A DNA stretch of 64,000 bases from the NCBI RefSeq assembly GCF_017104565.1, contig NZ_JAAGPD010000003.1:1-64000 (forward strand), written 5' to 3'. Origin of the DNA: Paraburkholderia sp. Tr-20389 (GTDB lineage: Bacteria; Pseudomonadota; Gammaproteobacteria; Burkholderiales; Burkholderiaceae). Made by a program: the position numbers and the translations under genes. Shown in pieces: positions 16,721 through 27,236 of the stretch (within the stretch, counting starts at the first letter, position 1; every line of letters begins with the position of its first letter). The notes beneath the pieces are model-generated. The model was given only the letters and a program-made list of their open reading frames with translations, searched no databases and was not told where the DNA came from.

Positions 16721-19700
16721 ATGAACAAAACCTATCAATCCGTGTGGAACGAAGCGGCAGGCACCTACGTCGCCGCGGCGGAAAACATTCGCGCACACGG
16801 CAAGAAGTCGAGCCGCTGTGCGCTCAACATTGCATCGGCGGCGCTTGCATCGGCCGTCACGTTCGGCACATACGGCGCGGCCTGGGCGGCCGATCCCGCA
16901 CTGACGCCGAAGCCGACTTCGAGCGCGGCGAACCTCACGACGCCCACCCCGACCAGCGACTTCTTCTGCTTCCTCTTCTGGTGCGGAGGCGGCGGCAATA
17001 CGACGAACATCACGTACAACGGCGTCAATGCGCAGGATGCGTACGCGTACACCTACGACCGCAACAACCTGAAGTACTTCCATGTCGACTCGAAGCTCGG
17101 CGAATCGTCGGCGAGCGGTGGTGGCGGCGATGCAATCGCGATCGGCGGCGCGGCGAAGGCGAACGGCGTCAGCAAGGACGGCTCGACCTATGGCTGGCCC
17201 GGCTCGACGGCGGGCAACGGACCGATCGCGATCGGCGGCGAAGCGCTCGCGCAGGGTGCGGCCAATCTCGCCGTCGGCATCGATGCAAAGGCTGACGGCC
17301 TGTATCACGCCGTCGCGGTAGGCGGCAACGCGCAGGCGGCGGATATCTACACCGTCGCCGTCGGCGGACACGCGCTCGCATCCGCGCAGACTTCGACGGC
17401 GCTCGGCTCGCATGCCGCCGCGCTCGCGAACGGCTCGGTCGCACTCGGCGAAAGCTCGGTCGCGACGCGCAGCAATACGGTGTCGGTGGGCAAGCAAGGC
17501 GCCGAGCGGCAGATCGTCAACGTCGCGGCGGGATCGGCAGGCACGGATGCCGTCAACGTGAACCAGTTGAATGCCGCCATCGCGGGTGCCGGCGGCAACG
17601 GCGGCGGAGGGGGCGGCGGCGGGGGTGGTGGCGGCAACGTCGTCCTGCCCACGGACCTGAAATATTTCCACGCGGCGTCGACGCTCGCCGATGCATCGGC
17701 GGCGGGCCAGGAAACGGTCGCGTTGGGCGGCAATGCGACGGCGCTCGCCAGCGGCTCGGTTGCGCTCGGTTCCCGTTCGGTCGCCGACCGCGTGAACACG
17801 GTTTCGGTAGGCAACGATCTCACCCGCCGCCAGATCACACACCTGGCAGCCGGCACGGCGGACAACGACGCCGTCAACGTCGCGCAGTTGAACACCACCG
17901 TGCAGAACGCGCTGACGGGCGGCACGCTGCCGAATCTCGTCGTCTACGACTCGGTGTCGCACGACGCGCTGACGCTGGGCGGCATCGGCGCGACGCATCC
18001 CGTGAAGCTGATGAACGTCGCCGGCGGCGCGATCACGCAAACCAGCACCGACGCGATCAACGGCTCGCAAATGTTCCAGCTCGCGCAGGCGACTCAGCAA
18101 GGTTTTAGCGACGTGGGCAGCGGCATGAGCGCGCTGGCACAGAGCACGGCGGCGTCGTTCGGCGGAGACGCGAGTGCCAACACCGCCGACGGCTCGATCA
18201 CGCCGCCCAGCTACAAGATCGGCGGCCAGACCTATCACAACGTCGGGCAAGCGCTCGACGCGCTAGCGGCGGGCGGCGGCGGCGGCGGTGGCGGCTCCGC
18301 CAGCAGCGTCAACTACGATACGGCCGCGCACAACAGCGTGACGTTCGGCAGCACGCTCGCGCATGCCCCCGTCGCGCTGACGAACATCGCGAACGGCGCG
18401 ATCAACGCGAGCAGCACGGACGCCGTCACCGGCAAGCAGATCTACGCGACGACCAGCAGCGTGGCGAGCGCGATCGGCGCGGGCGCGTCGGTGAAGGTAG
18501 ACGGCACGCTCGCGGCGCCCGCCTATGTGATCTCCGGCGTCACCTATAACGACATGGGCAGCGCGATCAACGCGATCGGCGCGGTCGGTCAGGACGTGCA
18601 AGTGACGGCGAAGTACGTGAAGGTGTCGTCGACGGCTTCGCAGGCGCTGTCCAACGGTGTCGAGACCACCGCCATCGGCGGCGCGGCGTATGCATCGGGC
18701 GATCGCGCGGTCGCGATCGGCGCGGGCGCACGTGCGCAATACGACGACTCGGTGGCGATCGGCTCGAATGCGCAGGCGTATGAATCCGGTACGGTGTCGG
18801 TGGGCCGCAAAGGCGGCGAGAAGCGCGTGACCAACGTCGCGGACGGCGTCAAGGCAACGGACGCCGCGACCGTCGGCCAACTGAGCGCGCTGCAAAAATC
18901 GCTGTCGACGCAGACGCAGCCCACGCTGCGCTCGGCCCTGCTCACCGAGACCTCGGTGCTCGACTACATCAAGGTCAGCCCAAACGTGATGACGGGCTCG
19001 CCCACCGAGGTATCGAGCGATCTGAACGCGATGGCAATCGGACCTTCAGCGAACGCGTCAGGCGTGAATGCCGTCGCCGTGGGTGCGGGCTCGGGTGCCG
19101 CGCGCGCCGGATCGACGGCCGTCGGCTCGCGTGCCGCCGCGCTCGCGCTCAACTCGACCGTGATCGGCCAGGGCGCTTCGACGGGTTTCAATGCGCAGAA
19201 CGGCGTGTCGATCGGCTACATGGCGGATGCCGAAGGCGCCAACGCGATGGGCTTCGGCTCGTTCTCGATTGCGGGCGGCGCGGGTTCGGTGGCGATCGGC
19301 TATAACGCGCTCGTGTACACCGTCGCCAGCAACGCGATGGCGTTCGGCACGGCGGCGACGGCGACGGCCGCGAACACCATCGCGCTGGGCAGCGGTTCGA
19401 TCGCGGATCGTGCGAACTCGATCTCTGTCGGCAATGCGGCCACGCAGCGCCAGGTCGTCAACGTTGCAGCGGGCACGGCGAATACCGACGCCGTCAACGT
19501 CGCGCAACTCAGGGGCGTGACGTCGGCACTCGGCGGCGGCGCGAGCGTCGGCGCGGACGGCTTGCTGGTGAATCCTTCATACGTGCTCGGCGGCACGACC
19601 TATAACGACGTCGGCGCGGCGCTCACCGCGGCTGCGGGCGCAGGCTCGCCCGATGCCGTGAAATACGACACGAGCGCACACAACAAGGTGACGCTGGGCG

Positions 19701-22700
19701 GCACGGGCGCAGCGTCGCCGGTGAAGCTGGCGAACGTCGCGGCGGGCAGCGCGAACACCGATGCGGTGAACGTGAAGCAACTGAAGGATCTCGGCGCGAA
19801 CATCGACGCCAGCGGCGCGGTCACGAGCGCTTTCGTCGCGTACGACGACGCGTCGAACGCGAGCGTCTCGCTGAAGGGCGCTGGCGGCACGAAGATCCGG
19901 AACGTCGCGGCGGGCAGCCTGAGCGCGTCGAGCCTCGATGCCGTCAATGGATCGCAGTTGTATCAGACGAACCAGAACGTCGCGAACGTCATCGCCGGCC
20001 TGAGCAACGCGAGCAACACGCTCAACAACATGAACGACGGCGGTGGCCTGAAGTATTTCCACGCGAACTCGTCGCTGATCGACTCGCAGGCGGGAGCGGA
20101 ATCGGTCGCGATCGGCGGCAATGCGCAGGCGACGGCATCGAATGCCATTGCGCTCGGCAGCAATTCACGCGTCACGGCGAACAATGCCGTTGCGATCGGC
20201 GCCAACGCGCTTGCGGATCGCGCGAACAGCGTCTCCGTCGGCGCGAGCGGCGCGGAGCGGCAAATCGTCAACGTCGCGGCGGGCACGCAGAACACCGATG
20301 CCGTAAACCTCAAGCAGTTGAAGGATCTCGGCGCGAACGTCGACACCAACGGCAACCTGACGAACGCCTTCGTCGCCTACGACGATGCGTCGAAGACACG
20401 CGTGACGCTCGGAGGCTCGGGTGCTGCGAACGCGGTGAAGATGACGAACGTCGCCGCCGGTACTGCAAACAGCGACGCAGTGAACCTCAAGCAGCTGAAA
20501 GACCTCGGCGGGTCGTTCGATACGAACGGCAACGTGGCGAACGCGTTCGTGGCGTATGACGATGCGACGTCGAAGGGCACGGTCACGTTGAAGGGCGCGA
20601 GCGGCACGAAGATCGCCAATCTGTCCGCAGGCGCGCTGAACGCGGCGAGCAAGGACGCCGTCAACGGCGCGCAGCTGTACCAGACGAACCAGAATGTCGC
20701 GAACGTCGGCGCAAACGTAGTCAACGTATCGAACACGGTCAACAACATCATGACCGGCGGCGGCATCAGGTATTTCCACACGACTTCGCAACTCGACGAC
20801 TCCAGCGCCACTGGCAGCGACTCGATCGCCATCGGCGGCGCCGCGCAGGCAGCGGACGCGAATGCAATCGCGCTCGGCGCCAACGCGCACGCCAACGCGT
20901 CGAACGCCATCGCGCTCGGCAGCGGATCGGTCGCCGACCGCGCGAACACGCTGTCCGTTGGAGCAAGCGGCGCGGAACGCCAGATCGTCAACGTCGCGGC
21001 GGGCACGCAGAACACGGACGCCGTCAACGTGACGCAGCTCAAGGGCGTGACGAGCGCGCTTGGCGGCGGCGCAAGCGTCGGCAGCGACGGTGCGGTCGCG
21101 AAGCCGACCTATGTGATCGGCGGAACGACGTACAACGATGTCGGCGCCGCCATCGACGCCGCCGCACACAGCGGCGGCGATGTGACCGATGCCGTCAGAT
21201 ACGACACCGCCGCGCACAACAAGGTGACGCTCGGCGGCGTGGGTGCTGCTTCACCCGTCAAGCTGTCGAACGTCGCGGCGGGCAGTGCGAACACCGATGC
21301 CGTGAACCTCAAGCAGCTGAAAGATCTCGGTGCAACATTCGACGCGAGCGGCAACGCGACGGGCGCGTTCGTCGCGTATGACGACGCGCAGAAGCGCACA
21401 GTCACGCTCAAGGGCGCGGGCGGCACGAAGCTGACGAATCTGCTGGCAGGCGCGCTGAATGCCAGCAGCACAGACGCCGTCAACGGTTCGCAGCTGTACC
21501 AGACGAATCAGGACGTAGCGAATCTCTCGGGCTCGCTCAACAACATGGGCGACACGCTCAACAATCTGAACGACGGCGGCGGCCTGAAGTATTTCCACGC
21601 GAGTTCGGTACTCGCCGATTCACAGGCGACGGGCGCGAATTCGGTGGCGATCGGCGGCAATGCGCAGGCGTCGACGGACGATGCGATCGCGGTCGGCAGC
21701 AACGCGCGTTCGACAGCTTCCAGTGCGGTGGCGCTCGGCACGGGTTCGCTCGCGGATCGCGCGAATACGGTCTCTGTCGGCGCAGGTGGTGCGGAACGTC
21801 AGATCGTCAACGTCGCGGCAGGCACGCAGAACACGGACGCCGTGAATCTCAAGCAGCTGAAAGACCTGGGCGCTTCGTTCGATAACAACGGCAACGTGTC
21901 GAGCGCATTCGTCACGTACGACAGCGCGTCGAAGAACAAGGTCACATTCGGCGGCGTGGGCGCGACGACGGCCGTGAAGCTCTCGAACGTCGCGGCGGGC
22001 AGTTCGAACACCGATGCCGTCAACGTGAAGCAACTGAAAGACCTCGGTGCTTCGTTCGATAACAACGGCAACGTGTCGAGCGCATTCGTCGCGTATGACG
22101 ACGCATCGTCGAAGGGCACAGTCACGTTGAGGGGCGCGAGCGGCACGAAGATCACCAATCTCGCGACAGGCGCGCTGAACGCCAACAGCATGGACGCCGT
22201 CAACGGCTCGCAGCTGTACCAGACAAACCAGAACGTCGCGAACGTCGCCGGCAATGTGGCGAATCTCGCAGGCAACGTGAGCAACATGAGCGACACGCTC
22301 AACAATCTCGCGACAGGCGGCGGCTTGAAGTATTTCCACGCGACTTCGGATCTCGCCGATTCGCAGGCGACGGGCGCGAATTCGGTGGCGATCGGCGGCA
22401 ATGCGCAGGCGTCGATGGACAATGCGATCGCGATCGGCAGTAACGCACATACCACAGCGGTCGGTTCAGTCGCGCTCGGTACGGGCTCGATCGCGGATCG
22501 CGCGAATACGGTGTCTGTCGGTGCAGGTGGTGCGGAACGGCAGATCGTGAACGTCGCGGCCGGCACGCAAAACACGGATGCCGTCAACCTCAAGCAGCTA
22601 AAAGACCTGGGTGCTTCGTTCGATAACAACGGCAACGTGTCGAGCGCATTCGTCGCGTACGACAGCGCGTCGAAAAACAAGGTCACATTCGGCGGCGTGG

Positions 22701-25700
22701 GCGCGACGACGGCCGTGAAGCTGTCGAACGTCGCGGCGGGCAGCGCGAACACCGATGCCGTCAACGTGAAGCAACTGAAAGACCTCGGCGCTACGTTCGA
22801 TACGAGTGGCAACGCGACGAGCGCATTTGTCGCCTACGACGACGCATCGTCGAAAGCCACGGTCACGTTGAGAGGTGCGAGCGGCACGAAGATCACCAAT
22901 CTCGCGACAGGCGCGCTGAACGCCAACAGCATGGACGCCGTCAACGGCTCGCAGCTGTACCAGACGAACCAGAACGTCGCGAACGTCGGCGCAAATGTCG
23001 GCAACGTATCGAACACGATCAACAACATCATGCTCGGCGGCGGCATCCGGTATTTCCATGCGAATTCGGCGCACGACGATTCGCTCGCAAGCGGCGAAGA
23101 CGCGATCGCGATCGGCGGCGAAGCCCAGGCAAACGATACGGGTGCCGTGGCGATCGGCGCACATGCGCAGGCCACGCAGGCCGGTTCGATGGCGCTCGGC
23201 AACAACGCGCAGGCAAGCGCGTCGAACTCGGTGGCGCTCGGTGCGAACGCGTCGACGAATGCGGTGTTGACGATGCCCGCCTATCAACCCGGCACGACGG
23301 CGCTGGCGGGCACGACACCCGTCGGCGAAGTCTCCGTCGGATCGACAGGCAACGAGCGCCGTGTGACGAACGTCGCGGCAGGGGCGGCGGAAACCGATGC
23401 CGTCAACGTGAGCCAGCTCAGGTCGGCCGTCGATGCATCGTCCAGCGGCGTACTCGCGGCCGCCGTGCTATATGACGACGCCACGCAGCGCAACAGCGTG
23501 ACGCTGGGCGGCACGACGGTCACTTCGCCCGTCGCGCTGAAGAACGTCGCGGCGGGGTCGATCGCCTCGAACAGCCGCGACGCGGTCAACGGCTCGCAGC
23601 TCTTCAATGTCGCGAGTTCGACGGCGGCGGTGCTGGGCGGCGGTGCGGCCGTCGGCAGCGATGGGAAGATCGGCGCGCCGACTTATGTGATCGGTGAGAA
23701 GTCGTATAGCGATGTGGGCAATGCGCTGACGGCAGTGGATAAGACGATCCGCTATTTCAAGATCCGCCCGCCCGAGAACACCACCGACCAGGCGCTGCCC
23801 GTCGCAACGGGCGAGGTTGCGCTTGCACTCGGAGCAGGCGCCGCGAGCAACGGCAATTACGCGATGTCCATTGGGCCTGGCGCACGCGCGACCGGCGTAG
23901 GCACCGTCGCGGTCGGTCACAACGCGGTGGCGAACTTCGACGGCTCGACGGCCATTGGCGAAGGGTCGCAGACCTACGAGGATAACGTCATTTCCGTGGG
24001 GGCGAAGGGAGCACTGAGACGCATCACAAAACTCGCCGACGGCGTCAACTCGGACGACGCCGTCACGATGAAGCAATTAGCCGAACTGCAAGATCAGATA
24101 CCGCACTCGGGTAGCGGCCTTCGCTCGACGTTGCTCGGCGCGCCGAATCCGCTGGATTACATCGCCGTCAGTGCGACCACCACGGCGGCCAATGCGACGT
24201 TGACGTCGAACGACGCGAATGCGTTGGCGATCGGTCCCGGCGCAAGCTCGACTTCGGTCAATACCACCAGCGTCGGCACGCTCGCGACGGCGGGCGGCGC
24301 CAAGGCCACGGCCGTCGGCGCGGGCGCCGGGGCCGCGCGCGAAGGTTCGACGGCGGTCGGTCAGGGGACGGCCGCGCTGGCAGTCAATGCGACGGTCATC
24401 GGCACGGGCGCGTCGACGGGCTTCAACGCGACGAACGGCGTCGCGCTCGGCTATATGGCTACCGCAGAGGCAGACGGCTCGATGGGCTTCGGCTCGAACG
24501 CGGACGCCAACGGCATCGGCTCGATCGCCCTCGGCAACGGGTCGACGACCTTCACGACCGCCTCGAACGCCGTCGCCCTCGGCGCCAACTCGATCGCCTC
24601 GCGTGCAAACACGATCTCCGTCGGCAGCGAGTCATTTCAGCGGCAGATCATCAACGTCGCAGCAGGCACGTCGACGACCGACGCCGTCAACGTCTTGCAA
24701 CTCAAGGGTGTGGCGAATCTGCTCGGCGGCGGCGCGGACCTCGCCAGCGACGGCTCGGTGAAACAGCCGGTCTATACGATCAGCGGGCGCACCTACAACG
24801 ACGTCGGCACGGCGCTTGCCGCTGCGGCTGCGTCGGGAGGCGGCGCTTCGCCCGATGCCGTCTCGTACGACACGTCCGCGCACGATCGCGTCACCTTGGG
24901 CGGCGCGGGCGCATCCGCACCCGTCAAACTCACGAACGTCGCGCCTGCTCTGCTCGTGTCCGGCGGCACGGATGCCGTGAACGGCGGCCAGCTCTTCAAC
25001 ACGGCCAACACGGTCGCGGGCGCGCTCGGCAGCGGCGCCGCAGTCGGCGCGGACGGCAAGGTCAAGGCGCCCGCCTATGCAATCGGCGGATCGACCTACA
25101 GCAGCGTCGGCGGCGCGCTGGCCGCCGTCGATTCCGCACTCGCGACGGGCGGCAATCCGAACGGGCTCGTGTACGACTCGTCGGCGCGCAACAAGGTCAC
25201 GCTCGGCGGCGCGGGTGCAAGCACGCCCGTCACGCTGACGAACGTCGCCGACGCGAAGCTCGACAGCGACGCCGTCAACCTGAAGCAGCTGAAGGCAGCG
25301 GGCATTGCCGTCGATCCGTCGACGGGCGTCGTCACCAACGCCCTCGTCGCGTACGACGGCGCGTCGAAATCGAGTGTCACGTTCAACGCGGGCGGCTCGC
25401 CGACGCAGCTGAAGAACGTCGCCGATGCCGTCGATGCGTTCGACGCCGTGAACCTGCGGCAGATGCAGAGCTACGTGTCGACGCAGATCACGAACTTCAC
25501 GCCGGCCGTCGTCGTCGACGATCTGCCCGTGGGCACGGCGACGGGCCAGGACGCCATCGCGATCGGCACCGGCGCGAACGCGTCAGGGAACTCGGCGATC
25601 GCGATCGGTGCGCGCACATCGACGACGGGCGATCAGTCCGTCGCGCTCGGCGCGGGCGCATCGGCTCCATCTGCGAATGCCGTCGCGCTCGGCGCGAACT

Positions 25701-26095
25701 CGGTGGCCGATCGCGACAACAGCGTATCGGTAGGCGCAGCGGGAGCGGAGCGTCAGATCACCAACGTCGCGGCGGGCACGGCGGCAACGGATGCCGTCAA
25801 CGTCGGGCAGATGAGCAGCGCGATCAACGGCGTCTACAAGAGCATGCAGGACATGGACCGCGACAACCGGCGCGGCATCGCATCCGCGTCGGCGTTGAAC
25901 ATCGTCACGCCGTATCTGCCCGGACGCACGACGCTCAATGCGGGCGTCGCCGGCTATCGCGGCACGGCGGCGCTCGGCGTCGGCGTTTCGCGCTGGAACG
26001 AGAAGGGCACGGTGAACTACAACCTCGGCGTGTCGAGCGCGGGCGGCAACAGCACGATCGTCCGCGCGGGCCTCGGCATCGTGTTCGGCAACTGA
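16721..26095 (+). CDS. giant trimeric autotransporter adhesin (YadA/BpaC-like)
   Basis: 3124 residues. The N-terminus is an extended signal peptide (ESPR: MNKTYQSVWNEAAGTYVAAA) followed by a hydrophobic core and a likely AWA cleavage near residue 57. The passenger is built from YadA-head repeats of the type AIALGSNA/SVALG, necks of the type GAERQIVNVAAGT with TDAVNLKQLK, and stalk segments with Asn-rich coiled-coil tracts. Poly-Gly linkers occur near residues 290–305 and 516–524. Modules beginning GGGLKYFH or GGGIRYFH recur about every 720–820 bases from about 20040 to 23040. A larger LDYI-type head domain occurs twice (about 18920 and 24115). The C-terminal ~110 residues form the YadA membrane anchor, ending LGIVFGN. 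It would act at the cell surface as a trimer binding host or abiotic surfaces. Confidence 0.95.
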   Translation: MNKTYQSVWNEAAGTYVAAAENIRAHGKKSSRCALNIASAALASAVTFGTYGAAWAADPALTPKPTSSAANLTTPTPTSDFFCFLFWCGGGGNTTNITYNGVNAQDAYAYTYDRNNLKYFHVDSKLGESSASGGGGDAIAIGGAAKANGVSKDGSTYGWPGSTAGNGPIAIGGEALAQGAANLAVGIDAKADGLYHAVAVGGNAQAADIYTVAVGGHALASAQTSTALGSHAAALANGSVALGESSVATRSNTVSVGKQGAERQIVNVAAGSAGTDAVNVNQLNAAIAGAGGNGGGGGGGGGGGGNVVLPTDLKYFHAASTLADASAAGQETVALGGNATALASGSVALGSRSVADRVNTVSVGNDLTRRQITHLAAGTADNDAVNVAQLNTTVQNALTGGTLPNLVVYDSVSHDALTLGGIGATHPVKLMNVAGGAITQTSTDAINGSQMFQLAQATQQGFSDVGSGMSALAQSTAASFGGDASANTADGSITPPSYKIGGQTYHNVGQALDALAAGGGGGGGGSASSVNYDTAAHNSVTFGSTLAHAPVALTNIANGAINASSTDAVTGKQIYATTSSVASAIGAGASVKVDGTLAAPAYVISGVTYNDMGSAINAIGAVGQDVQVTAKYVKVSSTASQALSNGVETTAIGGAAYASGDRAVAIGAGARAQYDDSVAIGSNAQAYESGTVSVGRKGGEKRVTNVADGVKATDAATVGQLSALQKSLSTQTQPTLRSALLTETSVLDYIKVSPNVMTGSPTEVSSDLNAMAIGPSANASGVNAVAVGAGSGAARAGSTAVGSRAAALALNSTVIGQGASTGFNAQNGVSIGYMADAEGANAMGFGSFSIAGGAGSVAIGYNALVYTVASNAMAFGTAATATAANTIALGSGSIADRANSISVGNAATQRQVVNVAAGTANTDAVNVAQLRGVTSALGGGASVGADGLLVNPSYVLGGTTYNDVGAALTAAAGAGSPDAVKYDTSAHNKVTLGGTGAASPVKLANVAAGSANTDAVNVKQLKDLGANIDASGAVTSAFVAYDDASNASVSLKGAGGTKIRNVAAGSLSASSLDAVNGSQLYQTNQNVANVIAGLSNASNTLNNMNDGGGLKYFHANSSLIDSQAGAESVAIGGNAQATASNAIALGSNSRVTANNAVAIGANALADRANSVSVGASGAERQIVNVAAGTQNTDAVNLKQLKDLGANVDTNGNLTNAFVAYDDASKTRVTLGGSGAANAVKMTNVAAGTANSDAVNLKQLKDLGGSFDTNGNVANAFVAYDDATSKGTVTLKGASGTKIANLSAGALNAASKDAVNGAQLYQTNQNVANVGANVVNVSNTVNNIMTGGGIRYFHTTSQLDDSSATGSDSIAIGGAAQAADANAIALGANAHANASNAIALGSGSVADRANTLSVGASGAERQIVNVAAGTQNTDAVNVTQLKGVTSALGGGASVGSDGAVAKPTYVIGGTTYNDVGAAIDAAAHSGGDVTDAVRYDTAAHNKVTLGGVGAASPVKLSNVAAGSANTDAVNLKQLKDLGATFDASGNATGAFVAYDDAQKRTVTLKGAGGTKLTNLLAGALNASSTDAVNGSQLYQTNQDVANLSGSLNNMGDTLNNLNDGGGLKYFHASSVLADSQATGANSVAIGGNAQASTDDAIAVGSNARSTASSAVALGTGSLADRANTVSVGAGGAERQIVNVAAGTQNTDAVNLKQLKDLGASFDNNGNVSSAFVTYDSASKNKVTFGGVGATTAVKLSNVAAGSSNTDAVNVKQLKDLGASFDNNGNVSSAFVAYDDASSKGTVTLRGASGTKITNLATGALNANSMDAVNGSQLYQTNQNVANVAGNVANLAGNVSNMSDTLNNLATGGGLKYFHATSDLADSQATGANSVAIGGNAQASMDNAIAIGSNAHTTAVGSVALGTGSIADRANTVSVGAGGAERQIVNVAAGTQNTDAVNLKQLKDLGASFDNNGNVSSAFVAYDSASKNKVTFGGVGATTAVKLSNVAAGSANTDAVNVKQLKDLGATFDTSGNATSAFVAYDDASSKATVTLRGASGTKITNLATGALNANSMDAVNGSQLYQTNQNVANVGANVGNVSNTINNIMLGGGIRYFHANSAHDDSLASGEDAIAIGGEAQANDTGAVAIGAHAQATQAGSMALGNNAQASASNSVALGANASTNAVLTMPAYQPGTTALAGTTPVGEVSVGSTGNERRVTNVAAGAAETDAVNVSQLRSAVDASSSGVLAAAVLYDDATQRNSVTLGGTTVTSPVALKNVAAGSIASNSRDAVNGSQLFNVASSTAAVLGGGAAVGSDGKIGAPTYVIGEKSYSDVGNALTAVDKTIRYFKIRPPENTTDQALPVATGEVALALGAGAASNGNYAMSIGPGARATGVGTVAVGHNAVANFDGSTAIGEGSQTYEDNVISVGAKGALRRITKLADGVNSDDAVTMKQLAELQDQIPHSGSGLRSTLLGAPNPLDYIAVSATTTAANATLTSNDANALAIGPGASSTSVNTTSVGTLATAGGAKATAVGAGAGAAREGSTAVGQGTAALAVNATVIGTGASTGFNATNGVALGYMATAEADGSMGFGSNADANGIGSIALGNGSTTFTTASNAVALGANSIASRANTISVGSESFQRQIINVAAGTSTTDAVNVLQLKGVANLLGGGADLASDGSVKQPVYTISGRTYNDVGTALAAAAASGGGASPDAVSYDTSAHDRVTLGGAGASAPVKLTNVAPALLVSGGTDAVNGGQLFNTANTVAGALGSGAAVGADGKVKAPAYAIGGSTYSSVGGALAAVDSALATGGNPNGLVYDSSARNKVTLGGAGASTPVTLTNVADAKLDSDAVNLKQLKAAGIAVDPSTGVVTNALVAYDGASKSSVTFNAGGSPTQLKNVADAVDAFDAVNLRQMQSYVSTQITNFTPAVVVDDLPVGTATGQDAIAIGTGANASGNSAIAIGARTSTTGDQSVALGAGASAPSANAVALGANSVADRDNSVSVGAAGAERQITNVAAGTAATDAVNVGQMSSAINGVYKSMQDMDRDNRRGIASASALNIVTPYLPGRTTLNAGVAGYRGTAALGVGVSRWNEKGTVNYNLGVSSAGGNSTIVRAGLGIVFGN
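20040..23040 (+). repeat. near-identical tandem modules inside the adhesin
   Basis: Units start at about 20040, 20758, 21576, 22318 and 23037, each opening with a G-G-G-x-[KR]-YFH segment and continuing through head, neck and stalk. The third and fourth units are almost identical at the DNA level over several hundred bases. This is within-gene duplication and a likely site for length change by recombination or for assembly collapse. Confidence 0.85.
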
Positions 26096-26110
26096 TCCGC
26101 TGATCTGACC

Positions 26111-26143
26111 GGGCTGCGCGGCAGGCAAGCCGCGCAGCCCTTT
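26111..26143 (+). terminator. 12-bp perfect hairpin between adhesin and OmpA-lipoprotein genes
   Basis: GGGCTGCGCGGC pairs perfectly with GCCGCGCAGCCC around a six-base loop and is followed by only three T. It sits 15 bases after the adhesin stop and ends 17 bases before the next ATG. It may act as a leaky terminator or mRNA-stabilising hairpin setting the ratio of the two proteins. Confidence 0.6.
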
Positions 26144-26159
26144 CCTGATGGAATCACAC

Positions 26160-27236
26160 ATGAAGCATTCATTGATGACGCGGACGTGCGTCGCGTTGTC
26201 GGCGCTCGTCGCCGGCTGCACGTCGACGGCCTCGCGCGACGCGCTGCAGGTGCAGAACCCGACCGTTCTGCAACGTGGTTTCGACGCGACGCAGGACGAC
26301 GCGGCGGGCGCGGCCAACCCGGCATGGCTCGATCTGCATCGCACCGCCGACAACGCAAGCGCGATCGACTCGATTCAGGCGCGTCTCGACGCGCTCGGTC
26401 CGCACAAGGACAACTATTTCGGATTCAAGGCGCAATGCTGGCTCGATGCCGCGCGCGAAGAGCGCTCGCACTGGAATCACTGGGGTTTCGTCGAAGAAGC
26501 GTTGCGCGAAGCGAGCCGTCTCGCGGCCGCGCTGGAGACGGGCGGCGGACTGTACGCAGAAAATCCCGATTTGCGCACCTCGGCCGTCGTGCGACCGGAT
26601 CTGTGGAAGCAGATTCTTACGGCGAAGGCAGCGCCGGCGTTCGCTTCGTGTTCGCATGCGCAGCGCCTGACCGCCTGCGCCGAGGTCGAGATGATTCACG
26701 CGGGTCACGAGGCGTGGACGCGGGACTTCAAGGCGGGCACGCAGCGCGTCGACGAGGTGACGAAGACCTTGCCGCAAATCGATGCGGCGCTCGCCGCGTG
26801 CACGCCGCCTGTCGTCGCGCCGTCGCCGGAACCCGCGCCGAAGGTGACGCTGCAAGGCGACGCGACGTTTGCGTTCGACCGCGGCGACATCGAAGGTCTG
26901 TTGCCTGAAGGCAGGGTCAAGCTCGATCAGTTGATACGCGACATGAAGCAGGCCGGCGACGTGACGGCCATTCGCGTCGAAGGCTACACGGACAGGCTGG
27001 GCAGCGGCGCGCATAACGCGCGGCTTTCGGCGATGCGCGCGGAGACCGTGAAGCGTTATCTCACTGCGGGTGGCATCGAAGCGCCGATCGGCGCGCGAGG
27101 AATGGGCGCCGCGAATCCACTCGCGCAATGCGACGAACGCAACCAGCAGCAGTTGATTCGCTGCCTCGCGCCTGATCGGCGGGTCGAATTGAGCATCACA
27201 CGCGGCGCTGTCACTACTGGAGTTCCCGTCCGCTGA
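26160..27236 (+). CDS. OmpA-domain lipoprotein, probable adhesin partner
   Basis: 358 residues from the ATG at 26160, which has a GGA site six bases upstream; an in-frame ATG at 26148 adds four residues. A lipoprotein signal ends in LSALVAGC (lipidation Cys about residue 17). The middle region is helical with Cys at AQCWLDAA and elsewhere. The C-terminal third is an OmpA-like peptidoglycan-binding domain (TFAFDRGDIEGLLPEG, IRVEGYTDRLGSGAHNARLS, CLAPDRRVELSI). It lies 64 bases after the trimeric adhesin. In Acinetobacter, AtaA is paired with the OmpA-like TpgA, which anchors and stabilises it; this gene has the same placement. The 3' end overlaps the convergent HPt gene by 23 bases. Confidence 0.85.
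   Translation: MKHSLMTRTCVALSALVAGCTSTASRDALQVQNPTVLQRGFDATQDDAAGAANPAWLDLHRTADNASAIDSIQARLDALGPHKDNYFGFKAQCWLDAAREERSHWNHWGFVEEALREASRLAAALETGGGLYAENPDLRTSAVVRPDLWKQILTAKAAPAFASCSHAQRLTACAEVEMIHAGHEAWTRDFKAGTQRVDEVTKTLPQIDAALAACTPPVVAPSPEPAPKVTLQGDATFAFDRGDIEGLLPEGRVKLDQLIRDMKQAGDVTAIRVEGYTDRLGSGAHNARLSAMRAETVKRYLTAGGIEAPIGARGMGAANPLAQCDERNQQQLIRCLAPDRRVELSITRGAVTTGVPVR

Noticed and set aside
17590-18300. Poly-Gly coding tracts as phase-variable repeats
   Set aside because: The codons are mixed GGC/GGG/GGT rather than a homogeneous slippage tract; more likely linkers.
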